Shown piece after piece: positions 40,807 through 55,600 of a stretch of 64,000 bases of DNA; position 1 is the first letter of the stretch; each line of letters starts with the position of its first letter. A program made the translations under genes and the position numbers. Origin of the DNA: Rotaria sp. Silwood1 (lineage: Eukaryota; Rotifera; Eurotatoria; Philodinida; Philodinidae); NCBI GenBank assembly GCA_905250075.1, contig CAJNOP010000364.1, positions 124,001-188,000 on the forward strand. The letters are read 5' to 3'. The notes below the pieces were generated by a model. That model saw only the letters and a list, made by a program, of their open reading frames with translations, ran no database searches and was not told the origin of the DNA.

Positions 40807-42902
40807 TGTATGTTAAGAAAAAAAAAGAAAATGTTTGAATGAAATCGAATAGAAACAAACAAAAGATGAAATTTGAGATTCATTTCAATTCATGAGATAT
40901 CAAATAAATAAAAAATTGATAAAAATATAATTATCTCATTTTCTTCGATGTAATGATTAAACAACATTCAATAAATGATCTTATCTTTTCATTTTTTTTT
41001 TCTTTCTTTTTTTTAGTACACATTTAATGTTAAACAATCTTTCTTTTTCGTTTTCATTTATCTTATAGAAAATAAAAATAAAAACCCACACAAACTTTAT
41101 TTCACTTTTGCCTTAAGGATATAATATTTCTCAATTCATCTGTAAGGCATTTGCTCAATTGAAAAAATAACTTAGAATAAAAGAAATTTTAAGTAGTTAA
41201 AGGTTGCCTATGTTTTTTTTTTGTGCATTTGTTGGTAAAATATAAAAATCTTACATTCCTATATTCATCACAATAATCAAAATAACTATTTTTCATGTAT
41301 GGATTTCTTATGTATATTTCTAGAAGGTCAAGTTACTTGTTTTGAGATTTTCCTATTAGATTCGTTCCTAAAATAGAAAGCCTTAGTTGAAAAATAATTT
41401 GTGCGATTTAATAGACGATTTCCCTTCATTAATTAGCTTCCTGTAATGCTGAAACTTTAACTAGTAAGTTCAAATCAACTAGAAAATTTTAAAAGACAAA
41501 AGTTAACATGTTTTCGAACTTGTAAGTCATCTTCATAAAATTCTTAAAATCGTTTTCTTTCTTTTCAAAAATTTATTTTAATTAGAAAATTCAATTGCAA
41601 TCAGACGAATTCTATGATAAACTAAAGTGATGTAAAGTTTTTAAAATAGCAAATGAAAATTAGATATTATAGCTGAAATGTATACAACAAAAAAATTTTA
41701 TATTAATAATAATTACATATTAGTACTAAGTACAATAGATAAGATATTTTTATCATATATCATAAATTTTATTGAATATCTTTAAAATGAATTCCAATTT
41801 TAGAAGACACAATACTGAAAGTCAAATTCCTTAAGGGTAATCGAATTTAATTTCCTGTTTTATGTCAGACTAATATTATTAATATTACTCAATCAAAAAG
41901 AAATCATGAAAAGGAAGTAACAAAAGTGCATATTCTTTTTGTTGGAAATTCCCTTGATCTTGTTCGTCTTCATTTTTCTTTTTCATGTTCGCATGTAAAA
42001 TTTTTCGATATCAGATACTTGTGATATATTATCCGATAATTGTTTGCTTTTTTAATTTTCGTATCACATTTCTACGCACTTTATTTACAAATAATCATGC
42101 CATCATTTCGTACTTCAAAACAACAAAATTACGAAATCGTTTGTTTCTCCTCATCATTCAACATACTGTTTTATACTTTCTTTCTACTTTGATACTACTG
42201 TCATTGAGTGTATGAATCAAAGATTGTACTGATGATTAGCTATTTTTACGACAATAGTGACTCATACAATCTTTCTATGTTACAAATATGTTAATACATT
42301 ATCGTTTATCCCCTGAATGAAGCCTAGAAACCACGTGTAATTGATATATATATATATGTAGATATGTATATTTATTTATAAATCCTTTGAGATTGAATTT
42401 TGATTTGTAATGTTACTAGTAGATTAACGGGTATTTGCAATTTACTTAGAGTCTGTTTTCTTTAAGAAATAAATATTGAATTAACATAGAAGAACTTAAA
42501 ATATTTGAAAGATAATCTCATATTTAGAATTTCACAACAATCAGATCCGTTATACTCCAGAAGATGGCTCTAGTATGCATGATTTATGTATTCTATCTCT
42601 TCGTATCGATTGGTTAATTATAATTCTGTATGTTTTTCTTTTTTTCCATTCTCTCATTTTTTTTTTTTTATCAGCCGTTTATATATTTTTTCCTGTTCTG
42701 TTGTTTATTATTGTTTGTTTTTTTTATTGTTCCTATGCGTAATCTTTTACTCATTTAGAAACGACAATACCAGGTTGTTCGATCAATCACATATATATAT
42801 ATATAAAACAAGCTCATAATGGCATCGATATTACATTAATAAATGAAATTTATTTTGATTTGAACAATTAATTCTTTTCTTTTTTATGTTGTCTTCTCAA
42901 TT
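40807..42902. other. Divergent intergenic region between the WSC receptor and the first PIP5K gene
   Basis: This 2.1-kb spacer separates two genes transcribed away from each other, so it should hold both promoters. I see no specific element beyond AT-rich runs, a (TA)n stretch near 42338-42355 and pyrimidine runs at 42620-42730. No exon-like segment was found. Confidence 0.5.
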
Positions 42903-45900
42903 ATGTCGTCAATAGCACAATCTGTTGAAGTATTTTTCTCTAATTTTATAATATAAAAATATTTTCTTATCTTGTGTTTTTTTGTTTTCAAAGGGAAATG
43001 ATGATCAACCTGAAGATGAAGATGTTGATGGTGTTGCTATTGGTAAAAGATTTAATTTGATAGAAAGGAAATTTTAACTTCCTTTGGGTTTTTTTTTTTT
43101 TTGAACAGGTAAAAAACATAAACTAGGACATTTACGTATTGATACACAAGGCAATGTTACATTTAAACGATTACCAACAACACAACTTGTTGAAGCATTA
43201 CAATTAGGAATACAATATACAGTTGGTGGTCTTCAAGCAAAAGCAGCACATGATGTACTTTATCAAGATTTTCTTACTGTTGAAATAATACATTTTCCTA
43301 AGTAATGATCATTTAAATTGTTAGTTAAACTAAAGTTCTGTTTTTTTTTTTTTTGTTTAATAGAGAAGGAACTAAAACAACACCAGCACATCGTTTTAAT
43401 GATTTTACAATTCGTTCGTATGCTCCAGTAGCATTTAGACATTTTAGAGAATTATTTAATATCAGACCAGATGAATTTTTAGTAAATAAATTTTTTTTGT
43501 TGTTGTTGTTGTTTTCATAGTGATTTATTTAATGAAAATTATTATTTATATTTTTATTTAGTATTCTATATGTAAACCTTTACGGGAATTAAAAAATCCG
43601 GGTGCTAGTGGTAGTTTATTTTATTTAACATCTGATGATGAATTTATATTAAAAACAGTACAAAAAAAAGAGGCAGATTTTTTAAAATGTCTTCTTCCCG
43701 GTTATTATATGGTTTGTATATTTATTCTTTTTATATTCTAATTTGTTGACTTTTTTTTTTTTATTTTAGAATGTTACACAAAATCCACGTACTTTATTAC
43801 CTAAATTTTTTGGTCTTTATTGTTATCAGGTATGAACACAATCCTTTTTTTTTTTTTTTGTTTCTTTTTCTTAGCAATCTATATAATTGGATTAATTATC
43901 ATGAGAGTATTAATAGAAACACGAATTCAGAGAATAGATAACGCTATTTACATCTACATAGGTCACAGGATTCATGCCAATAAATACTCATACTGGCATT
44001 GTAAGTGTAATCACATATTCATAAGGACTTTGTTTTTAACTAGAGTTGATTAATTTTTTTGTATTTGTGTATTTGACCAAAAAAACAAAAAAACAAAAAT
44101 CCCTTAAACTGATAAACGAAACATATTGAACTGATCTACTTCTTCTAACATTTTGTTGTTTGTGCTTTGACTTATTTATATACATAAAAAAATATTTTTA
44201 GAATCTTAGATTAATTAGAAATATGACTTGACTTTATGTAAATATTTCATAGAGATTTTTATATCTACTTTTCAAGTTTAATCATCAAGTTATTAAATAA
44301 ATCAAATGATGATATTCTTCATCAAGGTGAAGTTTAAATTGTGCTCTGCTTTGCTCTTTTTTGATTTCAATTACAAAAAAAAAAAATCAAATAAAACAAT
44401 GTTTCGTTTTGCATGTTGTTTTTTATTTTTTTTTCAGGGTGATAATAAAAATATTCGTATAACTGTAATGAATAATTTAATTCCATCTTATCTACATATG
44501 CATGAAAAATATGATCTCAAAGGTTCAACATATAAACGACGAGCTAATAGTGAAGAAAGACGTAAAGAATCTCCAACATGGAAAGATTTAGATTTTATGG
44601 AACGACATCCTGATGGTCTATTACTTGATACAGAAACTTTTAATGCACTTGCAAAAACTGTTCAACGTGATTGTCGAGTTCGTTAAATTAAATATTTAAT
44701 TTCTATTTTTTTTTCTTTGATTTTTAGGTACTCGAAAGTTTTCGTATAATGGATTATTCATTTTTAATTGGTGTTCATCATGTTGATGCACCAACAGATT
44801 CTGGAGGAGTAAAAAAAAGAAGAGAAATTTCATATTGTAAATGTGATTATTTTTTTTAATGTTTAAGGATCGTGCAACTGTAAATGTAATGCTTACACCT
44901 GGTGGTAAATATAATGAATTATGCAACACTAATATCAATATTTGCTTTTGTTTTTTTTTGTAAAGAACAAACATCTGTACAACCAAAACGTATGATGTAT
45001 TCAACTCCAATGGATACTATTCAAGTAGAATTTGATGAACATAATAAACCAGATGATCATCTAGTCAAGTATGATCGTTTTTCCTTTTGTTACATTTAAG
45101 AATAACTACTATAAAACACATCTGGAAGTATTCATAGTTAGTTATATGATAACGAATAGTATTAAGGAAATTGTATTAGAATAGTATGTAATACATTTAT
45201 ATTTAATTTAAAAAGAACTATGTTTATTTGTATTTATAAATATAAGTGTGAGAGAATTGAAAAAAAAATATTGAGAAAAGATCACAGTTGGAATTTTCTA
45301 TCTAATTTGAGAAGCTATTTTGTTAATAATGCCATTTTCAAGAGCATAAAAAGAGAAATTGTCGCACTTTTCCTTAAAAAGTTAAAAGTATCGGAAAATC
45401 GACTAAAACACTCCCTTTTCCGGTTTTTGTAAATAACTATTCATATTCGAAGCCCTAAGCCTTCTATTATGTTCAAAAAGTACTAATTTTCGAGAGAAGC
45501 TTCGCAGATACTATTAAATTTGTCTTGTTCAGACGCGTCTGCCTATAAAAAATGCCTCTCCGGACGACAAATACTCAAAACTACGTAATCTGTAACTCAT
45601 GAATTGAGGTATTTGAACATTATCAGAGATTAACAAATTCATACTTCTTTTGTTGCTTATATCATAATATGAAGCGAGTGTGTAAGTCAACTCTTTGATG
45701 ACACTCGGGTCGTATCAGTTGTCTCCCTTCCCATCAAATTGTTGAATTTGTGTCCTTTAAAATGGAATTATTAAAAAATAGTTTTCTAGGCTCTAAAAAC
45801 TATCGTAAACAGTTTTTTAGAAATCTTGTCATCAGAGTTTATCTATGAAATCTTAGTATACAATGAATTATATAGAAAACTTTATTAACTATTAAAAATT

Positions 45901-48900
45901 ATTATCTATATTTCGGCTAATTGCATATAACAAAAGAAAATCAAAAATACGTTGTTGTCAAACTATTTTTTTTCGTCACTTTATGATTGAAAATAGGCGC
46001 GTAATTTGTTAGAAGTGACATTTTTCTTTCCTATTTCTATTTATGAATTGAAACCATATTTTCATAGTTAAAACTTGATTAGATATGTTTTTAATCGATT
46101 ATTATCCCAAGAGTAAACATGTTCTTAATAAAAAAAAAACATTAAATTATATACTTTCTCTATAAACTATTAAAAGAAAAAGAAAATATCTATTTTGAAT
46201 TAGCTAAACGATACCTTACAGATTGAAAATATATTTCTCTTTTTTGAATTTTTGATGTCTATGAGTATAATTTTTGTTTTTTAGAACTGGTGGTATTCCA
46301 GCTCGAACTGCTAGTGGCCAACGATTGTTACTTTATGTTGGTATAATTGATATTTTACAATCTTATCAAATACGTAAAAAATTAGAGCATACATTTAAAT
46401 CTGTTCTTACGGATGGAGTATGAACTAAAAATTGACTTTGTAAAAAATAATTTTTTTTTTTCATAGACTCAAATATCAGTAACAAATCCAAGTTTTTATT
46501 CTGAACGTTTTCAAAAATTTCTCTTTACAACTGTATTTAGAAAAGCACCACGTAAATATAAAATTTTTTTTTCGTTAACATTATTTCTTTAAAAATAACT
46601 TAGTAGTTTTATTTGAGAAATGAATATTTGTAAGTTGAGTTGATTTATTATTTCTTCGTCTTTAATCTTTTGTTTATTGTATATGATTGATTAAAATAAT
46701 ATTCTTCTATGAAATTTTCTTCATCAATCTTAGGTGATAATGCCAAAAAATTTCGTACAATTGCATTAATTGGTAAAGGCAAAAGAAAATTATTATCGTT
46801 GTTTTTTTTGTTTTTGTTATTGTTGTGCTCCCTTAATATTATTTATTTTCTATTGGTAAAAAGGATAAAAAAAAAATGCCATAGATAAAGGGAATTTAGT
46901 TCTTTCTAAAATAATTTCATATCGAATGTATTGCATGTTTGTTTTTTCGTGCTTTGTGGTTATTAAGTATAAAATTTTAATTTGATTTATTTTTATATAA
47001 ATTATATGAAATCTGTTTCTTTTTTTCTCCTTCTAGCTTTACGAGAATCACCAGTTAAACGTCGATCAAGATTGTCAAAAATGCTACATGGATCTGAACA
47101 AGAAAAAGATATGATATCAACTCCAATAATAATGAGAAATGATCGAAGTAGTTTACAAACAACACCTATGGGACGACGTTCATTTGAAATAACTCCTTTA
47201 CATTTACATCAATCAGCAGCTAGGTATTAAAAAAAAAAAAGAAATTATTAGTACAATTTTCTATTAGATTAATATATTGTGCATCGTCAATGAACGAGTT
47301 TAGATAAATACAATTTGATCTATGAATTACTAACTAAGATTGATGTGTATTTGTACTAAAATAAGAGTTATAATTAGATATCGACAAGATAGTTCCGGTT
47401 CCGATGGGATCGAAACGAAAAATGATTAGTCTTGTGCATGTCAAGTTATAATCGATGAAGAAATAGAGTGAACAAATAAGAATCTAATCCTTTTTTTTTT
47501 TTTCAATACGTAGAAAGTGATAGATTTCTTGTAAAATATTGAAAGAAAAGGGCAAGTCAATCAATCTTTTATTTTCGTGACTGAGAAGAATTTTTCTGAC
47601 TCTCGTAACTCTATTCTTCACCGTTCTAAATATTTACGATGAAGATTTGAAGGTTCATTGGGACTACAAGAAATAAAAAACACTTATGTCAATTTTTAAC
47701 TAAAGATAACGGTTATTTATTCTATAGTTGTAAGTACATTATCGTATAAATGGTATTAATCAGAACATAATTCAAGAAAAAACAATCTAGAAGAGTACTA
47801 ATTATCAATTAAATACAAGTAGTTAAGGAATTTTCTAAAGATTTGCTATGAATAAATTCTGGAATAGTTTTCTCTAGATCGGAATTAGATTAAATTTACT
47901 AAGAGCAAAATTCGAAACCATTAGAAAAGAAATTATTAGAATCAGTATTATATAGGTCATTGAAAATATTTTGAGAACTCGCAATATCTCTTCCATCAGA
48001 AGTACATTATATTTATTTGTTTACAACAAATGTTAGAAGACATCATAACAATATTTGATAGAAAGCTCGATTTACTTTTAAATAATCTTTTTTTTCTTTG
48101 TATTCATCGATATGTGTCAAACTGATGGATGGCTTGGTTATTGTTTAGTTATACTTGTCAATTTAGTACCGAAAATTTGAAAGATCGGACAAAATGGACA
48201 TTGCGATGATATGATATGATGACAGGCGTTGAAAGATAGATTAGATATCGCAGTATTAGGAAGAGGTAAGAGACAAATTCTAGTCTGTAACAGGAACCAA
48301 AACATTTTACTTGTCGTAAGAAGATGGCAAAAAGTATTAGTTAAGATATTTTCAACAAAAACTATCATGAAACATCGATGGTATTAAATTCATCAAGGTA
48401 CTGCAAACTGCATATAAATAGTTTTGTTAGGAAAATTCTCAAAGAGAGAATTTAAAGATCTGAATTATCAAATATATTCAACTCAGTTATAGTCGAACAA
48501 TCAGTTTGATATATATATCTGTGAATAGAAAAAGATTATTCAAAAGTAAATCGAACATTCTTATGATTTCAAAACATATTACTAGTTTTCAAAATTTTGT
48601 GAATGCTTCATGTACAATAAATTAGCTTTATATATTTCTATTCTTTCGATGATTGGCAACTCCTTTATCGAGGGATCTATCAGAAGTTAAATTTATCCCG
48701 TTTTATTTTTATACATTTTCACGCAACAATGATTTCTATATTTGTCACCTTGTAGTGTCTTTAATCTTTTTGTTAATCTGTGTGCGTGATAGATAGGCGT
48801 ATTTCTTTCATGCAAATCTAAAAACACTAAAATATTCTTACAGTTAAAAAAAATGCATGTAAGCATGAAAGTAAAACGAGATAAATTTAGTTTCTCCTAG

Positions 48901-50545
48901 ACTTATGCATTATAATGTATCAGAAGCTTTATCATCACGCAAAACTAATATAATTACTTATCATGCATTATTTTTCGATACATTTGAATTAAGATAAATA
49001 TCAAACAGTACAAACTTTATACATTATCATTGTTTATCTTAAACTCATACGTTACGAAACAAATATATAATATGTATTATAAAGTCATTCTAGTTTAGTA
49101 CAATCATACCTTTAAATCAAAGTAATTCTATATATTTTGATTTGTTTTCGTTTTGTCTTTTTTTCAAGTTCACCAAAAACGACAACAAATAATAGAAATT
49201 ATCGTAGTAATGTACCACTCTATGCAAACCATGCAAGTCCAAGTTCAAGTACACAAACTCAAGCAACAAGTAGTCATATAACATCCTATTATTCATCATC
49301 ACCATCAACACGTACTAATACATTTGCACGTAAATTAGATGTTGAAAATAATAAACATGATAGTTCAACAACTGTTTATTCAAGTTCACATAAATCAGAT
49401 TCTTTATATAATGAACCAACAAGACATAATTCAGCTAAAATTTTAACAACATCATTTAATAATCGATTAAAAATTACCTATAGTCCATCACATAATCGAA
49501 AAAATTTACCAAAATCCTCAATAGATACAACTAATGATGATGATGATAATGATGTACCACGTCAGATTTTATTACCTATTGGTGGTGGAATTGTGGGAAA
49601 ATTAGCATCATCAGCTACGAATTTATCTTACCGTAAGTTTATTATCTTCAAATATTGTTCGAATATATCATTGAAAGTAGGGGTCGACAAGCTCAGCTCA
49701 GTTCTGCTCAAAGAAACTGTTCGAACAGCTCTTTTGAGCTGAGCTGTGTTCCCAAAACAGAACACTTTTGTTCCGTTTTTGGGAAATAATTCCCATAACA
49801 GAACAAAAGTGTTCTGTTTGGGGAACACAGCTCACAGCTCAAAAGAGCTGTTCGAACAGTTCCTCTGAGCAGAACTGAGCTGAGCTTGTCGACCTCTAAT
49901 TGAAAGTTTTCAATATTAATATTTCTAAATAGATAATATTCAGTTAATATATGATTTCAAAAAATTTTAAATTTATATTTACAAACTTAATTTAAACTCT
50001 ATTGCTGAGAATTTTTCAAAAAAGAATGTAAATCACTATGTTATCTTTGTTTATATTTCTATTTTAGATGACAAGTCAGCTGAGCATTCACCAGTACATC
50101 GTCAATATCGTAATCCATCGGCAAGTGGTATTAATGATGATATGGTATGTTTGACAAAAAATTTTAATTAATATTATTATTTCCTCGCTTTTCTATGCTT
50201 TTTATTGAAAATATCTCTTTTCATATATTTATAATTTGGTAATATAAAATAAATCATTTTTCTTTTCTTAACCTATATATACAGACAGATCCTAATATTA
50301 TTCGGGTTTGTATAAAAAATTTCTTTTTCTTCTTACTATTGCACTTTATTTACAAGAATAACAAAAATAATTACTGTAATCTACTTTAACATATGCATGT
50401 TATAGTTCTTTTTTACTTAAATTTTCACAATTCGTTTAAAAATATCTACACATATATTTAATACATTTTTTATTATTAATATTCTATGAAATTTTAATAA
50501 TGATAAACATTTAATATATTATTCTTTATTTAGACTAGACTTTAA
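42903..50545 (+). CDS. PIP5K1: Type I phosphatidylinositol 4-phosphate 5-kinase, tandem copy A
   Basis: Eighteen exons: 42903-42929, 42994-43042, 43109-43301, 43364-43481, 43562-43711, 43770-43829, 44438-44677, 44728-44808, 44868-44904, 44966-45068, 46285-46417, 46467-46551, 46734-46772, 47037-47223, 49169-49632, 50068-50144, 50285-50305, 50534-50545; 691 aa. The enzyme makes PI(4,5)P2 from PI4P at the plasma membrane. Visible family hallmarks are the glycine-rich loop NPGASGS (141-147), ATP-binding Lys160 in [23 protein letters not shown] (from 224), MDYSFL (287-292) and the metal-binding VGIID (Asp375). KKLEH carries Glu387, the position that sets type I (PI4P) rather than type II specificity. 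The last 250 residues are a Ser-rich tail. The first exon (MSSIAQSVE) is inferred from an ATG, a good donor and a 64-base intron; an alternative 5' exon is possible. One intron carries a hairpin MITE. Confidence 0.93.
49678..49898. mobile_element. Fold-back hAT-type MITE in a PIP5K intron, 221 bp
   Basis: Two arms of about 105 bases are near-perfect reverse complements around a centre of only a few bases. The termini are TAGGGGTCGACAAGCTCAGC on the left and the complement of TAGAGGTCGACAAGCTCAGC on the right. A perfect 8-bp duplication ATTGAAAG flanks it at 49670-49677 and 49899-49906, pointing to hAT-type insertion. A TA|G(G/A)GG boundary with a TA duplication (mariner-like) is the alternative reading. 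It sits in the intron 49633-50067 of PIP5K copy A, so the pre-mRNA should carry a long stem. A reading frame that appears to run on from the previous exon is the element itself. Confidence 0.9.
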
Positions 50546-52625
50546 TACCATCAAAACCGTGCATAAACATTCCTTATCAATAAAGCAAAAAAGAATTTAA
50601 TCGTATCGATTAAATTCTTTTTTCTTCGCTCGTTTTCTTTTTTTTTTTTTTAAAAACTCTATTTATTCTTATTGTAAATGTATATAGTTGTCAGTCACAT
50701 ATTTAAAACGTAAAAAAGCTCGTTTATTTGTTTTTTTTTTGTTCTCGCTGTTTTTATAACCAAAGAAAAAGATGATATTATTTCCCTTTTCATACTCGCA
50801 TATTCATATACATATGTTTACCTTTAGCCCCGGTGTTTTTTTTTTATTTGTATCTCAATTAGAACTTTGTTTGTTTGTTTTTTTTTTTCTTATGAGCGTT
50901 AAATAAACTTTATGCACACTATTCTTTATCTATACAAATGGTGTTTTTTTTTTCATTTATCATTGTCAATAAAGAAAACTCTTGTTTTTTGTTTGTTTCT
51001 TCTGCTTCCCGTGTCTTTTTTTTCTGTCTGTTATTGTATTTCATATTTGGGTATTACACTTCCATACATACACGTATACTATTTTAATGTATTAAATCTC
51101 TTTATATTTCTTATTTCTGCTACCTTCCAATAAATTTGACATAAAAAAAAAATATTTTTCATTTTTTGTTTATTCTTTTTAAATCCATACTTAGTGTATT
51201 TTTTTTTTACCAAGAGTTTCGTCCTACTACGTTTGAGAAATGTCAAATAATCTTTGGCTTTTTTTTTTTCTTCTAATCAACAAAAAGAGAATTTTATATC
51301 TATTAGAGTTAAAAGAATATGAATATGGAATATTTTGAAACGATACAAATTGAATGTTCTTTTCAAAAACATAAGAAAAAGAAAATAGACTCTTACAATA
51401 TTTGTGTATAGATTAATAACAATATTTTGATAGTATTCTTTTGTATTGATACTCAAGTGAGAGTCCTTTAGGTAAATACATAAAGAATATTTGAGATAGA
51501 GTATATGCTTATAACTACTTAAAATGTATTAGTCGAAATGATTTTGAATTTTTATAAGTTATACTCATCGATCAAAAGTAGAATCGAACATACCTTCACA
51601 AAAGAAATATTATAAATCATGAATTGTATGAATATAGAGTTTTAACTTAGTAATAACATGTTTTTTCTTATTTATATTCATTACAAAAGAATACACTTCG
51701 AAAGAGATTTTCTATAGTCTGACTTTAATAATGCCAAGATGTTTTTCAAGTCATTCATTGGAACCTTAGAACATCCTGACGCCATTGCGATAACCTAAAT
51801 TACCATCTATTTATATTTTTATATATACTACATACTTGTATTAGAGGAAGATTGAACTAAAAAATTTTCGACAATATGAGTCTATTTATTCAAAAACAAA
51901 ACGGAGAAAAGGATATCCTGTATATTGTTACAAAACAGATAATTTATATTAGACTAATAACTATTTTGTTAGAAAAATAAATAAAAAAAATATATAGATT
52001 TTTGTTTTTTTTTCTTCATTTTACTTTAAATATTATTTTTGTGATCTTTGAACTATTTCTTTCCATTCGATTAATTACTTACCTTGTCCTTCAAAAAAGT
52101 TGCAATAAGTTACCTTCTTTTTCTTTCTCTCTCTCTCTCTCTGATTCATATTGATAGACGCATTCAGAAAAAAAATAAGAACAAGAGAAACAAGGCGGAG
52201 AGAAAAATCGGAAGCAGGAGAAGAAACAAAATATCGTATTTGTTCGTGCATGCTTACACGTTCACATTCGATTTGATTGTGTATAGATTATATATACTCA
52301 GAACGAGTATGTTGACCAAGTAGCTCAACTTCTTTGCTTATTTTCAATTCAGCAATTATTATAGAAACAGAAGAAGAAGAAGCAAAAAAAGATTAGATAG
52401 GAAGAAGAAGAAAAAAAAAAGAAAAACAATCCGCCCATATTTCCGACAATATTCTTTCCGCATCGACTAGAAGAGAGAAAAAACAAGCCGATTAACACAA
52501 TCATCATCGCCTTGTATGCCAAACGTCTCCGGTTTTTATTGAAGATAAAATAAAACGTAGAAGTTTTATTATTATTTTTTTTATTCTAGATCATATCTGT
52601 CTTGTCCTTTTTTTCTTTTTTTTAC
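50546..52625. other. Spacer between the tandem PIP5K genes
   Basis: The region holds the 3' UTR of copy A and the promoter/5' UTR of copy B. A T-rich stretch ending in CTAG at 52588-52589, just before the ATG of copy B, could be a 5'-UTR splice acceptor. Purine-rich AAGAAGAAG runs occupy 52365-52430 and a CT microsatellite lies at about 52125-52142. No other gene is seen. Confidence 0.5.
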
Positions 52626-55600
52626 ATGACGGCTACTGATCAACAAACAACTGATTTATTTCCTCATCAAAATGGACGAAAATCTCCAGCAACTATTTCA
52701 TGTGTAGCATCAAATGTTGGATCAATAACAGATTTTCTTTTTTCATCACCTTCAACACATTCCACATTACCAACATCTCCAAACATTCCTTCAAATGAAA
52801 TTCATGAATCACCATCAAATGAATTTCCATCATCATCACTGCCACAAATTCTCATTCATACACCTAGTGAACAATGTATTAATGTAAATCAACAATCATC
52901 AGGGAATATCAATCAAATATCAGTAAGAAAAATTTGTATTTTATTTGTAAAATGGAAATTTTCTTTTTTGTCATATTCTAAATAAAGGTATCTGAAAGTG
53001 ATAATGAACCATTGAATGCAGGAAATAAAGAAAAATTAGGTCATCGTCGTGTTGATGAAACAGGAATTGTTACTTATAAACGTGTGACAGTTGATGATTT
53101 AATGAAATCTTTACAAATTGGTCTTACATATGTTCTTGGTAAACATCATCATCCACAACGTCAAGTACTTATACAAGATTTTCAACAAATTGAATATCAA
53201 GATTTTCCACCGTAAATATTTTGTTTAATTAATTATTATTCTTATTCGAAATTATTCTTTAGGGACGGTTCAAAATCAACACCAATACATCCATATGCTG
53301 AATTTCGTTTAAAAACTTATGCTCAAACAGCATTTCGTTTTTTTCGTAATGCTTTTGGTGTTGATCCATCATCATTTATGGTATGTTGAATATTAGACAT
53401 GCAAGAAACCGTATATCAACCAGGTGAAACCTGGAATAAAAAAAAAAAAAGCTTATATTCATTAAATATAAAAGCAAATTATATGACGTCAAACAGAATT
53501 AAAAAAAAATGCAGAACATAAGATTTCCTTTCGAAAATTATAATCAAATTCAATCGATCTAAGTCGACATTTCAAGTTTGATATACGTGATATATAAAAA
53601 TTATTGGATTAGTTTAATAGTCATACTTAAATATCACGTAGAATAGTCATCATTTTTAATAGAAAAACAAAAACAAATATAATAAACAACTTTTAAACTG
53701 AAATTAAAATAGCAAAATTGAGTTATTTAAACGAGAGAAAAACAATTTTTTTTTTTACTGAATGGAATTAAGATAATATATCAGGCTTCATGAATTAATA
53801 TTTACTTTTTTTTTTGTCATTTTGGGTTATACAGTATTACTTATTCAAATAAAACAAGAGCAAATAATATCGTTTGACATGTTGATTTAAAATTAACACA
53901 AGATGACGTACATAGATACGTATATATGAATGTTAGTCTTTTAGGACTACCAATAGTATAATGAATCATATCATTAAATGGAGAACATTTTTTTTTAGAA
54001 ATAGGATTATCGAATAGAAAAGAAAATGATTACAAATTCATTTTGAAACAGGAAACTAATCTCATGCAATTTTCGAATATTATTGTATCTAAACATTATC
54101 TGTTAGTTCATGCAAAAACTCTTGAAAACATAAATCTATTCTTATTAGTTTATCTCTATTTTCTGAAATAGTCTTTTTATTTCTTATTAAAGATCTTACT
54201 AACAGAAAAAGTCATAATAAGTCGCATGAAATAATAGTCAAACATTTCTGTCATGTTAAGAAATGACATTTATTAATCAATAATATACAATAGAAGACTA
54301 TATTAACCTCATCAAACGAACTAATATAAATCCCTAATCTCAATAGAAGATGTCAAGTTTTCTATTATGTCAAAAATGTACAAAGCTTTCAAGTACAAGA
54401 ACTTATTAGTTCTTATAATATTAAGATGATAATATATCAATTTTCTTTTGAATAGGTTCTTAATTAAATATTCTTATTTCTTATCAATATTTTAGTCATC
54501 ATTATGTGCTAAAGATTTTCGCGAATTACCAAATCCAGGTGCAAGTGGTTCTATATTTTATATAACAGCTGATGATACATATATAATAAAAACTGTATCA
54601 AAAAAAGAAGCACGATTTTTACTTAGTCTATTACCAGGATATTATATGAATTTAACACAAAATCCATTTACATTATTACCAAAATTTTTTGGTCTTTATT
54701 GTTATCAAAGTGCTAATAAAAATATACGTTTTGTTATAATGAATAATTTAATACCAACAAATGTTAAATTACATGAAAAATATGATTTAAAAGGATCTAT
54801 ATATAAACGAAAAGCATCAGAAGAAGAACGTAAACGTGATTTACCAACATTAAAAGATAATGATTTTAAATCACTTCATCCACATGGTTTAATTCTTGAA
54901 CCATTTTTTTATGATCAATTAATGCAAACAATTGAAGATGATGTTCGAGTAATTATTATTACTTTTTTTTTTCCTCATTGAACATTTTCACAATAGTATG
55001 AATCATCAGAAAAGATCACTTTATAATATATACATTGGATAATCAGATATAAAAATCAAAGTAGTTGGTACTTTTTTTTTATTTCGAAAATTGAATAGAA
55101 CTCGAGCTGGAAGTAATCAACAATTGGCAGGTATTTTTCTAGTCATATATAGATTTTTTCACAGAAAAAAAAAACATGTGATTCAGTTGTTTTCTTTCTA
55201 CTCCTCAAATTCTTTCAGTATCGCTGAATATACGTTGACTTGTTGTTGATGATGTTGGAATAGAAATCTCAGTGTTGGTATTAAATGTGATAATTGTGAG
55301 TATACACATGAATGTTTTTTTTTTCTACCACGATAACACTTTAATCACCCTTTTGATAATTCACTTTGCTTTTCATACATTCAATTACTTCGCTATGTAG
55401 ATCATCATCTGTAGATAATTTTCTTTCATCATTATTAATTTTTTGATGTTCTTTTTGATGATTGTTTTCCACATCCGGTTTGAGTATGATCTCATGCCTG
55501 GATCCGAGCCGACGTCTTTTTTGTTTTTGTTTTTGATACTTGACATTTGAACCGACCCGACAAGTTTGTATCCGTAGTGCTATTTCTATTAATCATTTTA

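Noticed and set aside
48138..48368. 76-aa minus-strand frame in a PIP5K copy A intron
   Set aside because: Cys/Phe-rich but with no splice context, signal or family resemblance.
49628..49828. Reading frames overlapping the hairpin element
   Set aside because: They read through the palindromic MITE and are not genes.
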